A stretch of 64,000 nt of DNA. Source: Neorhizobium sp. NCHU2750 (GTDB lineage Bacteria; Pseudomonadota; Alphaproteobacteria; Rhizobiales; Rhizobiaceae). The stretch spans positions 744,001 through 808,000 of the forward strand of contig NZ_CP030827.1 in the NCBI RefSeq assembly GCF_003597675.1, read 5' to 3'. The first letter of the stretch is position 1. Each line of letters starts with the position of its first letter. A program made the translations under genes and the position numbers. The notes under the pieces are model-generated. The model saw only the letters and a list, made by a program, of their open reading frames with translations. It was not told the DNA's origin and ran no database searches. This document shows, piece after piece, positions 1-9,025 of this stretch.

Positions 1-55
1 GGATGAAAAAGATCTTGGCGATGAGCAGGTAGAGGATGATGGCCGCGGTGGTCAT
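1..55 (-). CDS. N-terminal fragment of a possible small membrane protein (runs off the window)
   Basis: An ATG at 53-55 on the minus strand opens 18 codons that continue past the window edge. The visible residues (MTTAAIILYLLIAKIFFI) are strongly hydrophobic, as in a signal anchor or first membrane segment. The purine-rich stretch upstream (GAAAG, about 15 bases away) is a poor ribosome site, so the start is uncertain. Nothing more can be said about function. Confidence 0.35.
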   Translation of the reverse strand, partial: MTTAAIILYLLIAKIFFI

Positions 56-226
56 TGGTCTTGCAATATTCTTTCCAGATGCTCTGATGGCTGGCTCTCT
101 CGTGGAGTGCCCTACAGGGGTATCAAGAAGACTACCCGAAGATTTGGCGAGAAGGCCAGCCATTCAGCAGTCATGGGGCTGACAGCTGCCCCGCATGCGT
201 TCAATCATGATGACGACGGTGCGTCT

Positions 227-982
227 TCACCCGTTTGAGGGAGGTGCGGAAATTGCCGCACTGGCAGCCCGTGGGGCGCCGCCGACGCCGTGCAGGGCCT
301 CGATCTCGTTGGCCACCAGCTCCTGCAGCCGCCACAGATTGCGGTCGCGGATACCGAATTCGGCCAGATGCACGACGGTATTGTAGAGATATTCGGCGCA
401 GGAGCCGCGATGCCCGCAGGCGCGTGCCAGGATCGGCGCCACCTGTTCGAGCGGCAAAAGCGGCCGGATGATCCGCGGGCTGCTGCCGCCGGCCCAGAAG
501 GTCAGCGCCGAAACCGTATCACCATCTTCGGTGCGCACCGGCAGGAAGCGGAACGTCGAAAGACTGTCCTGATTGCTGACCTCGCGCCGCAGCGCGCTTT
601 CGATCTGCTCGCGCTTGTCGTGGTCGGCCACCCGGTAGATCACCCCGTCGCAGCGCCCGCCGCGCGACAGCATCATCATCAGGCCCGGTTGATCCGGCGA
701 GCCGCGGCCGCGCTCGATATGCAGCGAAAACGAACGATGCCAGCCATAGGCGGTGGCCCGCTGGCAGGCGACGGACTGAAAGCCGGGCTTCCAGATCAGC
801 GAACCATAGGCGAAGATCCAAAGCGGCTCGTCGCCCACTTCTTCCGTCAGCCGGTCGGCGAGCAGCCTGTAATCCTCGTCCGTCAGCGGTTTCCATGCAG
901 GAGGCGGTCCCGGATCGGCCTCTTCACGAAAGCAGAGATCGACCATCTTCTGGGTCAGCGACATGGACGGGGATTTCGGCAT
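227..982 (-). CDS. chaC: ChaC-type glutathione-specific gamma-glutamylcyclotransferase
   Basis: 251 residues. The N-terminal half carries the family's FAYGSLIWKPGF phosphate-binding motif (about residues 58-69), followed by the conserved RGSPDQPGLMMML region and an FLPVRTEDG segment, as in ChaC proteins. The family cleaves glutathione to 5-oxoproline and Cys-Gly in the cytoplasm. GGAG lies only two bases before the first ATG, so the second ATG at 964 (MSLTQKM) is an alternative start. The gene stands alone, divergent from the small ORF at 1110. The family call is firm; the physiological role here (glutathione turnover) is inferred. Confidence 0.85.
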   Translation of the reverse strand: MPKSPSMSLTQKMVDLCFREEADPGPPPAWKPLTDEDYRLLADRLTEEVGDEPLWIFAYGSLIWKPGFQSVACQRATAYGWHRSFSLHIERGRGSPDQPGLMMMLSRGGRCDGVIYRVADHDKREQIESALRREVSNQDSLSTFRFLPVRTEDGDTVSALTFWAGGSSPRIIRPLLPLEQVAPILARACGHRGSCAEYLYNTVVHLAEFGIRDRNLWRLQELVANEIEALHGVGGAPRAASAAISAPPSNG

Positions 983-1109
983 GGCTCCGGCTGTTTCCGA
1001 CGATTTACACGTGTCTGGGATGCGATAAACACTGCCCCCGCCGCATCATCCTGTCAACGCTGTGCCACCTTGCCGCAGTGACGCCCGATTGTTTTGGTGA
1101 ATATCACGG

Positions 1110-1352
1110 ATGGTTTCGACCCGACATCATTCCGTGAACGAAAAGCGAGAGGAGCCCCCGTTGCGCTGGCTGTTTATCCTTGTCCTTGCCCTTCTGGTCG
1201 CCTGCGTGCTCAGCATCATCTGGATGAATGATGCAAGGCGCTTCCCGGCCGGTGGCCAGTTGCAGGGAGGCGGCCTCAGCGATGGCGCCGGGCAGGAGAA
1301 CCCGCTGACCGGCCAGCGGCCGACGCCCGAGAGGCCTGCCGGCACCCCCTGA
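1110..1352 (+). CDS. Small single-pass membrane protein, function unknown
   Basis: 80 residues with one clear membrane segment (LRWLFILVLALLVACVLSIIW, about residues 18-38) and a Gly/Pro/Gln-rich hydrophilic tail. A GTG at 1134 is an alternative start that would keep the membrane helix. No domain is recognised. Such short anchors are common in Rhizobiaceae between housekeeping genes. The reading frame is open and the topology plausible, but coding status rests on composition only. Confidence 0.45.
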   Translation: MVSTRHHSVNEKREEPPLRWLFILVLALLVACVLSIIWMNDARRFPAGGQLQGGGLSDGAGQENPLTGQRPTPERPAGTP

Positions 1353-1477
1353 TCGCACCCGGAGCGAGCAGATCCATCAATTCTTGTGATGATTTATTTG
1401 AACTTATCGCTTGACCTTGCGGCCTCGCAGTCCTTCATTCGCGCCACTTTTCATGCCCGATTTGAAGGAGATCAATC

Positions 1478-2365
1478 ATGGCCGTCGATACATCCCCCCG
1501 TTCCACCACCTGGACCTATGTGGATGGAGAATGGGTGGAGGGCAATCCGAAGCTGATCGGCCCCACCTCGCATGCGATGTGGCTTGCCTCCTCCGTGTTC
1601 GATGGCGCCCGCTGGTTCGATGGCATCGCGCCGGATCTCGACCTGCATTGCCAGCGCGTCAACCGCTCCGCCGTCAACATGGGCATGAAGCCGACGATGA
1701 AGGCCGAGGAAATCGAGGCGCTTGCCTGGGAGGGCATCAAGAAGTTCGACGGCAAGACGGCGATCTACATCAAGCCGATGTACTGGGCCGAGCATGGCGC
1801 CCCCTACAGCGTGGTCGCACCCGACGCGGACTCCACCCGTTTCGCGCTCTGCCTGTTCGAGGCACCGATGGGAACTGCCAAGCCATCCTCGCTCACGGTC
1901 TCGCCCTTCCGCCGTCCCAGCCCGGAAGTCGCCATGACCATGGCCAAGGCCGGCAGCCTCTATCCCAATAGCGGCCGCATGATCATCGAGGCCCATTCGC
2001 GCGGCTTCGACAATGCGCTCGCCCGCGACATGAACGGCAATGTCGCCGAAACCGCGTCCTCCAACATCTTCATGGTCAAGGACGGCGTGGTCATGACGCC
2101 GATCGCCAACGGCACCTTCCTTGCCGGCATCACCCGCGCGCGCATCATCGGCCTGCTCCGCGAGGCCGGTTTCGAGGTTCGCGAAGTCACCCTCACGGTC
2201 GAGGATTTCGACAATGCCGACGAGATCTTCACCTCCGGCAACTATTCCAAGATTGCGCCGGTGACGAAGTTCGAGGAACGCTCGCTGCAGGAAGGCCCGG
2301 TCGCCCGCAAGGCTCTGGAACTCTACATGGACTGGGCGCGTTCGGGCGGCCGCGGCGACGCCTGA
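1478..2365 (+). CDS. ilvE: Branched-chain amino acid aminotransferase (class IV, PLP-dependent)
   Basis: 295 residues, the usual length. Fold-type IV aminotransferase: PLP-binding lysine in MAKAGSLYPNSG (K157), the conserved ETASSNIFMV stretch (E191) and the TFLAGITRARII phosphate-binding region near residue 210. It reversibly transfers the amino group between Leu/Ile/Val and 2-oxoglutarate in the last step of branched-chain amino acid synthesis. GAAGGAG lies 8 bases before the ATG. It appears monocistronic, with a strong hairpin at 2378-2406 behind it. A D-amino acid aminotransferase is the main alternative, but the length and N-terminal WTYVDGEWV favour IlvE. Confidence 0.88.
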   Translation: MAVDTSPRSTTWTYVDGEWVEGNPKLIGPTSHAMWLASSVFDGARWFDGIAPDLDLHCQRVNRSAVNMGMKPTMKAEEIEALAWEGIKKFDGKTAIYIKPMYWAEHGAPYSVVAPDADSTRFALCLFEAPMGTAKPSSLTVSPFRRPSPEVAMTMAKAGSLYPNSGRMIIEAHSRGFDNALARDMNGNVAETASSNIFMVKDGVVMTPIANGTFLAGITRARIIGLLREAGFEVREVTLTVEDFDNADEIFTSGNYSKIAPVTKFEERSLQEGPVARKALELYMDWARSGGRGDA

Positions 2366-2377
2366 TTCTCGATGGCG

Positions 2378-2406
2378 AAGCGGCGCCGGGCAATCCGGCG
2401 CCGCTT
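2378..2406 (+). terminator. Strong hairpin after ilvE
   Basis: Perfect 12-bp stem (AAGCGGCGCCGG / CCGGCGCCGCTT) with a 5-base loop, 12 bases after the ilvE stop codon. There is no T-tract after it, so it may act as a weak or factor-assisted terminator, or as an mRNA 3' stabiliser. Confidence 0.55.
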
Positions 2407-2424
2407 GCCATCCGCTGATCGATG

Positions 2425-2442
2425 AGTGCGAATATTCGCACT
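2425..2442. repeat. Perfect 18-bp palindrome in the ilvE-phyH interval
   Basis: AGTGCGAATATTCGCACT is its own reverse complement with no loop, which fits a site bound by a symmetric protein dimer better than an RNA hairpin. It sits about 210 bases before the PhyH-like gene, in a locally AT-rich stretch. No known regulator consensus is claimed. The rest of 2443-2653 is non-coding and AT-rich. Confidence 0.5.
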
Positions 2443-2653
2443 GCCTTTGCCCTCAAAAGTGGAAATGAGAGCAAGTATTATAAATATAAAGGCGGATTTT
2501 GCATCGTCGGGGTGCATTTCTATTTAAATTCTGAAAGTCTAAATTGTCGGCATCTCATTTTTGCCGCAATGCAGCAAAATCATGCGAGGCACGGTCAACT
2601 TATCTCTGCAGTCTCACTCCCACCTCGGAACGAAACACCGGAAAGGAGCGGAA

Positions 2654-3637
2654 ATGCCAGTGAATGTGTCACCAACCGCCTCGCCATCAGGCAATGATCT
2701 AGAGGCAGTCGCGCGCAGCGGCAGCAGGTTCCGCCGCATGGCGGTCCGAATTCCCACCTATCTTGCGGATGTGAAGGAGAACCCGGCCTGGCTGCCGATG
2801 TTCATGCTCGCCCGCACCATGCCGGGGCGGCGCGCCCATTGGGCAATGTCGGCCAAGTACAAGCCGACGGCGGCATCCGCGCCATCCATTTTCGGAGATC
2901 TCGACGCGGCAAAAATCGCCGAGGATCTGCGCCGCGACGGCATATTCGCCAATCTGCAGCTGCCCGCCGAGATCCACACGGAAATCCGCGATTTCGCCGA
3001 CGCAACCCCCTGTTTCGGCAATTTCAACCGTGGCCTGGAATTCCTGGCCCCGCAGCATGACGAGGCGGAGGCAACCTTCGGACGCTCGCTTCTGAGCGGC
3101 CATTTCTTCGAGCGCTCGCTCGACAGTCCGGGCGTTCTCGCCGTCCAGAAAGACCCGTTGCTGATCGATGTCGCCCGCCACTATCTCGGCGCAACGGCAC
3201 AGTTGATCACCACCCGCATCTGGTGGAGCTTTCCGACGAAGGCCTCGTCCGAGGCCGACCGCAGCCTCGCCTCGCTCGACAAGTTCCATTTCGACCTCGA
3301 CGACTGGCGGATGCTGAAATTCTTCTTCAACCTCGTCGATGTCGACGAGGGCACCGGCCCGCATGTCTTCGTCAAGGGCAGCCACAGCCGCCGCAAGACC
3401 AAGCACCAGTATACCCTGCTCGTCGGTCACCCGGCAGACGAGGTGCTCGATTACTATGGTGCCGACAAGGCGGTGACGCTGACCGGCCCCGCAGGCTCCG
3501 GCTTCGTCGAGGACCCGTTCGGCTTCCACATGGGCACGGTACCGACGACAAGGCCGCGGCTGATGATGGAAGTCGGCTTCGGCGTCTCCAAACCCTCCCG
3601 CCGCCGCTTCCACGGCGAGCCGGTGATCAGGAGGTAG
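2654..3637 (+). CDS. Phytanoyl-CoA dioxygenase (PhyH)-like Fe(II)/2-oxoglutarate oxygenase
   Basis: 327 residues from the ATG that follows AAAGGAGCGG; an in-frame ATG at 2561 lacks a ribosome site. The double-stranded beta-helix core shows a candidate iron triad H212-x-D214 (KFHFDLDDW) and H292 (FGFHMGTVP), with R300/R302 (TTRPRLMMEV) placed to bind the 2-oxoglutarate carboxylate. The family hydroxylates lipids and small metabolites; the substrate cannot be read from sequence. The first 80 residues are basic and carry no recognised domain. It is convergent with the esterase at 3665. Confidence 0.7.
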   Translation: MPVNVSPTASPSGNDLEAVARSGSRFRRMAVRIPTYLADVKENPAWLPMFMLARTMPGRRAHWAMSAKYKPTAASAPSIFGDLDAAKIAEDLRRDGIFANLQLPAEIHTEIRDFADATPCFGNFNRGLEFLAPQHDEAEATFGRSLLSGHFFERSLDSPGVLAVQKDPLLIDVARHYLGATAQLITTRIWWSFPTKASSEADRSLASLDKFHFDLDDWRMLKFFFNLVDVDEGTGPHVFVKGSHSRRKTKHQYTLLVGHPADEVLDYYGADKAVTLTGPAGSGFVEDPFGFHMGTVPTTRPRLMMEVGFGVSKPSRRRFHGEPVIRR

Positions 3638-3664
3638 CGGCCTCGGAAGGCCAAACTCGCAAGC

Positions 3665-4282
3665 TCAATCGCGGGCAATGCCTTCGAGGAAATCGGCAGC
3701 GCGTTCGGCGCCGGCCATCGAGATCGTGTGGCCGAGGCCGGGCTCGATGACGGTTTCCACCGTAAGGCCGGCAGCCTTCAGCTCGGTTTCCGCCTTTTCC
3801 GTTTCCCAGGACGGGATGACCGGGTCGGAGGTGCCGTGCACCAGAAGCACCTTCGTCGCCGTGGCCGGCTTCAGCGGATGTTCGCTGGCAAGCCGCCCTG
3901 AAAAACCGATGATGGCGGCAACCGGCCAGCGGCCGCTGGCAATCGCATCGAGCGACATGATCGTGCCTTGAGAAAAGCCGACGAGAACCACACGGTCGAG
4001 CTGGCCTTCAAAACCGTTCGTCTCGATGATCTCGGAAATCACCGCGTCGAAGGCGGGCCTCGCCGCCGTGATGCGGGCAGCGCGGTTGTCTTCCGTCACG
4101 CCGGCCACGCTGAACCATTGATAGCCCGCGCCGAAGCTCGACCGGTCCGGTGCGTTCGGCGAGACGAATACGGCATTCGGCAGCCTGGCCTTCCAGCTCT
4201 CGCCAAGCGGCGCAAGGTCGGCACCATTCGAGCCGACACCATGGAGCAGGATGACGAGAAGGGATTTTGCAGCGACGGTCAT
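3665..4282 (-). CDS. Alpha/beta-hydrolase, phospholipase/carboxylesterase family
   Basis: 205 residues, normal for the lysophospholipase/carboxylesterase (YpfH-like) family. Oxyanion region LLHGVGSNG (about 12-20), nucleophile GFSQG (S104), acid D153 in HGTSDPVIP and H185 in GLGHTIS form a complete catalytic triad. AAAGGA lies just upstream of the ATG. A cytoplasmic esterase is expected because no signal peptide is seen. Substrate unknown. Confidence 0.85.
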   Translation of the reverse strand: MTVAAKSLLVILLHGVGSNGADLAPLGESWKARLPNAVFVSPNAPDRSSFGAGYQWFSVAGVTEDNRAARITAARPAFDAVISEIIETNGFEGQLDRVVLVGFSQGTIMSLDAIASGRWPVAAIIGFSGRLASEHPLKPATATKVLLVHGTSDPVIPSWETEKAETELKAAGLTVETVIEPGLGHTISMAGAERAADFLEGIARD

Positions 4283-4605
4283 GGCATTCCTTTAAGCGGC
4301 TATGTAGACGGCTATGGCTCGAAAGCGAGGTGGGGGCATGAGAATAGGGAGCAGGCAACCTCCGGCAAGAAGGCAGCCTACCTCTATGACAGGAAAAGCG
4401 CAGCGCATAGGCCATGGCCGGTGACCGCTCCGTTCACCGAAGCCGATACTGTCACCCGATAATGGCAGCCGGAACGATCGGCGGCTTGAACAATCCGGCT
4501 GGCTTTTCGACGAGGCCTGCCGGCTCATGCTGCCGCCGGTCGTGCCGCCGGCGCATCGCAGACTCGGAAGGTCGTATTGGTGGTCGGGCGAAACCTCTTG
4601 GAACC
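4283..4605. other. Gap between the esterase and a secreted-protein gene
   Basis: About 320 bases with no convincing gene. The long minus-strand frame crossing it is a shadow that continues out of frame over the next gene. No hairpin with a T-tract or known operator was recognised. Confidence 0.4.
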
Positions 4606-5466
4606 TCAGTCGTCGGCCTCGCAGCCTTCCGTCACCTGCTGGCGAAATGCCGGGCATTCGGCCATCAGCCTTCTGATCGCCTTCGTCGATCCGGAAAGCG
4701 GGATCACCCTGTTGCCGGGGATCTGCACCATGTCCGCCTCCGACTTGATCGCGACCATGCCATGCGCCGTCTTCAACGTCATCGCATAGCCGCCGTCCGG
4801 GGTCTGTTCTATTCCGTGACCCTCGGCATTGAAGAGCACATAGGAACCCGATGTCATCAGCTCCGGTATCCGCGTGGTGCAGATATCGCTGAATATCTCG
4901 TAATAGCCATAACCGGCCACCTTGCCCTTGCTCTTCACCGTCCAGGTTTGCACGGAGTCGATCTGGAACGGGCCGGTAAAGGCCGTGGCGAAGACCGATG
5001 TGTCGGTGAGGCCCGCAGGCTTGAGGAACTGCGACATCCGCACCGAGCTGACATAGCGCCCCTGCGGCGGCGGGCATGTCACGCCGAAGGCGCCTGCACC
5101 GATATTGACGAAGGCGCCCCGCCCCATCACCGGATGGGTGCCATAGGCCCATTGTCCTTCCGGCAGATCCGTCGAGTAATCCGCCTTGCCCGACATAGGG
5201 CCGGACATAGGGCCAGTGAGGGGGCCAGTAGGCGCTGCAACGGACGGCTTCTTGGACTGTTTTGGCTCCGGCTCGATATCGCAGCTGCGGGCAATGCACT
5301 GGTCATAGGCCGGCTGCCGCCCGCCGGTCGCCTCGTTGCATCGCCAGACGCAGCGCTGCGCCTCCATATAATCCTGGGCGGATGCTGGCGGTACGAGCGA
5401 TGATGCGATGAAAAATGCAAATAGAGATGCGGATGCGAATTTCGGAAGATGGCGATGCCCCGGCAT
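4606..5466 (-). CDS. Secreted protein of unknown function
   Basis: 286 residues. The N terminus is a typical Sec signal (SASLFAFFIASSLVPPASA, cleavage after about residue 30). A Cys-containing segment follows (CVWRCNEA, CIARSCDIE), then a PTGPLTGPMSGPMSG linker and a C-terminal domain with three further cysteines (CPPP, DICTTR, ECPAF) that may form disulphides in the periplasm. GGAG precedes the ATG by 9 bases. No domain is recognised. Confidence 0.65.
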   Translation of the reverse strand: MPGHRHLPKFASASLFAFFIASSLVPPASAQDYMEAQRCVWRCNEATGGRQPAYDQCIARSCDIEPEPKQSKKPSVAAPTGPLTGPMSGPMSGKADYSTDLPEGQWAYGTHPVMGRGAFVNIGAGAFGVTCPPPQGRYVSSVRMSQFLKPAGLTDTSVFATAFTGPFQIDSVQTWTVKSKGKVAGYGYYEIFSDICTTRIPELMTSGSYVLFNAEGHGIEQTPDGGYAMTLKTAHGMVAIKSEADMVQIPGNRVIPLSGSTKAIRRLMAECPAFRQQVTEGCEADD

Positions 5467-5643
5467 TTATTCGATCTCCGTCGGGAAGTCTGAATAATGT
5501 TCGCCCGCGCGAAAAGTATAGCCGGAAGTATGTACTTGTTTTCGATTTTAACAAGAGTGGCGATATCCATTCCCTCATCGCCTATGCTGCTAGTTGCGCA
5601 GCGCTGTCACGCTACATCGCCAGTCACAGGATGAAGCGGCAGA

Positions 5644-7380
5644 TCAGCTCCGCTGCGACCTTTGCCGCCGCTCATGTTCGCCATCGGTTTCCGGTGCGAC
5701 CCGGGCCCCCGTCAGGCCCGAATACTGGGCGATCGGCCCGGCCTTTCCGATCAGATGGCCCTGCAGGTTCTGGCATTGTGCCTCCTCCAGAAACGCCCGC
5801 TGCTCTTCGGTCTCCACGCCCTCGGCGACGATCGGGATGTTGAGCCCGCGGCCGAGCCCGATCACCGCCCGCACGATCTCGTCTGCGCTGGCATCCCTGA
5901 CCAGCTTGGAGGTGAACGACTTGTCGATCTTGATCGTGTCGAAGGGAAAGGCCTGCAGGTAGGAGAGCGAGGAATAACCGGTGCCGAAATCGTCCATGGC
6001 GATGCGGATTCCGAGTGTCTTCAGGCCGCGCAGGATCTGCAGCGCGCGGGCAAAATCCTGCACCAGCACCCCCTCCGTCACTTCGAGTTCCAGCCGGTCG
6101 GGCGAAAGGCCCGTCTGCAGCAGCATCGCATGCACGTCGGAAACGAGGCTGTCCTGGCGGAACTGGATCGGCGAAATGTTGATGGCGATGTTGAGCCGGT
6201 TTGGCCAGCCTGCCGCTTCCCGGCAGGCCTCGTGCAGCACCCAGCGGCCGATCTCGACAATCAGCCCGCTCTCTTCCGCCAGCGGCACGAATTCATCGGG
6301 CGTGATCAGCCCGCGAACCGGGTGATGCCAGCGCAGCAGCGCCTCGAAGCCGAAAATCTCACCGGTCACGGATGCCTGCGGCTGATAATGCAGCGCAAGC
6401 TCGCCGCGACGGATCGCATGGCGCAGATCCTGCTGCAGCACTCGCCGGTCATGCATGCGCCGGTCCATCCCGGCATTGAAGGCACAGAAGCGCCCACGCC
6501 CCTCCGCCTTCGCCCGGTAGAGCGCCGCATCGGAATTGGCCAGAAGCGAGGCCGCATCCTCGCCATCCTGGGGAAACATGGCGATGCCGATGCTCAGGCT
6601 CACCCTCAGCGCGCGGCCCTCCACCTCGATCTCCTCGTCCATCGCGCGTGTCAGCCGTTCGGCAAGCCGTGTCACCATTTCCGGCTGGTCGTCGCCGGCG
6701 CTGATGACGGTGAATTCGTCGCCGCCCAGACGCGCCGCGAGATCGCCGCCGTCGAGAACTTCCTTCAGCCGCCGCGCCAGTTCCGCCAGCACGGTATCGC
6801 CGGCCGCATGGCCGAACAGGTCGTTGATGTCCTTGAACCGGTCGACATCGAAACTCATCAGGCCGAACTGCCGGCGCAGCACCCGGCTTTCCGCGATCAG
6901 GTTGGAAAGCTCGCCTGCAAACCGCATCCGGTTGGGCAGGTCGGTGAGCGGATCGTGATGGGCGAGGTAGGAAACCCGCTGCTCCGCCTTCACCCGCGCG
7001 GTAATGTCCTGCTGGGTACTCAGCAGATATTTGCCGTCCAACAACACGTCCTGTACGTCGATGATCCTGTCGCCGATCTCGACCTGTGCTTCCGCGCGCC
7101 CGTCCTTGAGCAGCTTGCGCTTCAGCCGTTCGAAATAGGCGATCGGATCTTCCTTCCAGTCGGCCATCCGCCCGTCGGCCACGACATCGGCAAAGGTCTC
7201 ATCGTCATTTTGCCAGCGCCGGCCAAGATCATGCAGTTCGTGAAAACAGCGATTGGCATAGACCGGCCGCCCATCCAGCTCGAAAATTCCCACCGCCACT
7301 GGCAGATTGTCCATCGCAGTCATCAATGCCTGCAATTGGGTACCGCTGTCGGATCGCCTGCTTTTCTTCGCCGTGACCAT
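5644..7380 (-). CDS. PAS-GGDEF-EAL cyclic-di-GMP signalling protein
   Basis: 578 residues, soluble. An N-terminal PAS-like sensor (about 20-130) is followed by a diguanylate cyclase domain (about 140-300) with intact GGDEF (219-223) and an EAL phosphodiesterase domain (about 320-565) with EALLRW (E346) and DDFGTGYSSL. The usual inhibitory RxxD site five residues before GGDEF is absent (DGGD there), so product inhibition at that site is unlikely. Both catalytic signatures look intact; which activity dominates cannot be told. GGGAG precedes the ATG. Confidence 0.9.
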   Translation of the reverse strand: MVTAKKSRRSDSGTQLQALMTAMDNLPVAVGIFELDGRPVYANRCFHELHDLGRRWQNDDETFADVVADGRMADWKEDPIAYFERLKRKLLKDGRAEAQVEIGDRIIDVQDVLLDGKYLLSTQQDITARVKAEQRVSYLAHHDPLTDLPNRMRFAGELSNLIAESRVLRRQFGLMSFDVDRFKDINDLFGHAAGDTVLAELARRLKEVLDGGDLAARLGGDEFTVISAGDDQPEMVTRLAERLTRAMDEEIEVEGRALRVSLSIGIAMFPQDGEDAASLLANSDAALYRAKAEGRGRFCAFNAGMDRRMHDRRVLQQDLRHAIRRGELALHYQPQASVTGEIFGFEALLRWHHPVRGLITPDEFVPLAEESGLIVEIGRWVLHEACREAAGWPNRLNIAINISPIQFRQDSLVSDVHAMLLQTGLSPDRLELEVTEGVLVQDFARALQILRGLKTLGIRIAMDDFGTGYSSLSYLQAFPFDTIKIDKSFTSKLVRDASADEIVRAVIGLGRGLNIPIVAEGVETEEQRAFLEEAQCQNLQGHLIGKAGPIAQYSGLTGARVAPETDGEHERRQRSQRS

Positions 7381-7514
7381 GCCGTGCTCCCGTGATCGTG
7401 GGGATTGTTAGGCTCGGCGGCTTAAATATTAGCTAATGCATATATATCAAGATTTGGCATGCCGGTTCGAGCCGGCCACGGCGAGTGCTCGACGAAAACG
7501 TCGCGCGGCAATGT

Positions 7515-8339
7515 TCACTGGACGGAGAGGGCCGGGCCCGCCACGGCAGTTTCGGCAATCACGCCGGCAAGCATCGCATCGCTTGCCTCACTCTTCATCC
7601 GGAGGGTGATCGCTTCCAGGCGCTCGAAGGCGCTCACACCCCGCGGGCCGATCGTTGCGGCCGCGCGGCGGATCGATGGCAGTACCATCGCCAGATCGTC
7701 GATCGTTAGATGGCGCTCCGGCCCGGTGCGATTGCCCGATGTACCGGCCGGAGGACGCCCGGATGCGGGATGGCGATAGGCGGACAGCCCTCCGCGCCGC
7801 TGGCGGTCCGCGAGCCGGAAGGCCTCCTCGGCGAGGGTGGTAAACAGCCGATCGGCGATTGGCGTGCGTCGTCCCTCGATATCGACCGCCCTCCAGATTT
7901 CCCGTTGCATATCCAGCCGATATCCGGTCAGGGCGCTGAACAGGTTGAGATCGCTGAGAGAATAGCCACCCGTTGACGCGCCTGCGGACAGGTCTATCCG
8001 GCCGGGAGAGCGAGCAACGGCCGGCTCTGCGGCAATGGCAGGGGTGGGATCCACGCTGGCAGACGGCGGCGTGAACGCCACTTCACGTCCCTCGGCAAGC
8101 CCGGCTTCGCCCGGTGTTTCCGGTGGGGTCCGCGTCATGGTCAGCGCCTGGGCGATTGCGGCTGGATCGAGCGTTGTCAGGCCGGAAAGGGGGAGGGCCG
8201 GCGCGGCCGCATCCGGTTCGTCCCTGCCGGCATCTCCGGCAGAAGCTTGTTCACTTTCGGCGCGCTGCAGCAGGAAATGCGGTATCGTTGAAAAATCGTT
8301 GCGGGTCACAATGTTCTCGTCGGTCAAAAGCGGGATCAT
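7515..8339 (-). CDS. Hypothetical protein, Ala/Pro-rich N-terminal half
   Basis: 274 residues. The first 120 are low-complexity (Ala, Pro, Ser, Thr) and probably disordered; residues about 125-274 look folded (YSLSDLNLFSALTGYRLDMQREIW, then a helical end). No signal peptide, no membrane segment, no known domain. No clear ribosome site precedes the ATG. It lies behind the c-di-GMP gene on the same strand but is transcribed toward it, so the two could share a transcript. Confidence 0.5.
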   Translation of the reverse strand: MIPLLTDENIVTRNDFSTIPHFLLQRAESEQASAGDAGRDEPDAAAPALPLSGLTTLDPAAIAQALTMTRTPPETPGEAGLAEGREVAFTPPSASVDPTPAIAAEPAVARSPGRIDLSAGASTGGYSLSDLNLFSALTGYRLDMQREIWRAVDIEGRRTPIADRLFTTLAEEAFRLADRQRRGGLSAYRHPASGRPPAGTSGNRTGPERHLTIDDLAMVLPSIRRAAATIGPRGVSAFERLEAITLRMKSEASDAMLAGVIAETAVAGPALSVQ

Positions 8340-8435
8340 AAACGCAAACTGAGACTATGACCCGACCCTAGTGGATCAAGCCTGCGTCAAACTGATTATG
8401 TATCGGTTTTATGCTTCATCCCTTGGCGCGCGCCG

Positions 8436-8759
8436 TCACGGCTTCACGGCAAGCGTGTCGGAGGCGATCTCCCCGCCGATCTCGGCGGCCTTCTTCTGTT
8501 TGTCATAGACGCAGATCGTGCTGATCTTCGCCTTTGCCCCCACGGCCTTTCCGGTCACCACGGCAAGCCCGTAATGCGCGCTGCCGTAAGGATCGACGAC
8601 TGTTCGGCCGTTCTCGATCAGTCCTCTGGCCGCCTTGATACAGGCTTTCGACACATCCTTCTGGAACGCTCCCCAGGCGTCATCCGATGAGGCCCTTGCG
8701 GCACCTGCTGCAATCATCATGGCAGCGAGTGCCACGGCAAAAGTCTTGAACATCGTCAT
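8436..8759 (-). CDS. Small secreted protein of unknown function
   Basis: 107 residues from the ATG at 8757-8759, chosen because GGAGGAGG lies 9 bases upstream; longer in-frame starts have no ribosome site. The N terminus is a signal peptide (MFKTFAVALAAMMIAAGAARA). The mature part holds two cysteines (KACIKAAR, STICVYD), which could form a disulphide in the periplasm. No family recognised. Confidence 0.65.
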   Translation of the reverse strand: MTMFKTFAVALAAMMIAAGAARASSDDAWGAFQKDVSKACIKAARGLIENGRTVVDPYGSAHYGLAVVTGKAVGAKAKISTICVYDKQKKAAEIGGEIASDTLAVKP

Positions 8760-8864
8760 CGAATCAATCCTCCTCCGTGACCTTGCCTCTAGCGGAATTC
8801 TCTGTCGATCCTGTGGCAGCTGCTCTTTCACTCTGCAGTTTGAGGATTGTCCGAGGCATGTGTC

Positions 8865-8890
8865 GGAACGAAGTTTCGCAATGACGCGTT
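8865..8890 (+). promoter_or_regulatory. EcfG/RpoE2-type promoter ahead of sodB
   Basis: GGAAC (8865-8869), 17 bases, CGTT (8887-8890) matches the alphaproteobacterial general-stress sigma consensus GGAAC-N16/17-cGTT. It would start a transcript near 8897 with a leader of about 130 bases before sodB. Match seen in sequence; use of the promoter is inferred. Confidence 0.55.
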
Positions 8891-9025
8891 CTGACGCAAA
8901 TGCGCGCCGGCGCATCTTTGATTTTTGCCAGAATTTTGACCTCTGGGGCGTTGCCTCTTGTCCGGACGCCTCCTATGTTCCCGCTCAACGATTACCCAAG
9001 GTTTTTGCCGAAAAGGAGTAGACCA

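Noticed and set aside
4292..5299. 335-codon minus-strand frame
   Set aside because: Overlaps the secreted-protein gene out of frame; no start site or domain.
5662..7395. 577-codon open frame on the plus strand
   Set aside because: It mirrors the PAS-GGDEF-EAL gene on the other strand; its composition (many His, Arg, Gln) is that of an antisense shadow in GC-rich DNA, and it has no domain.
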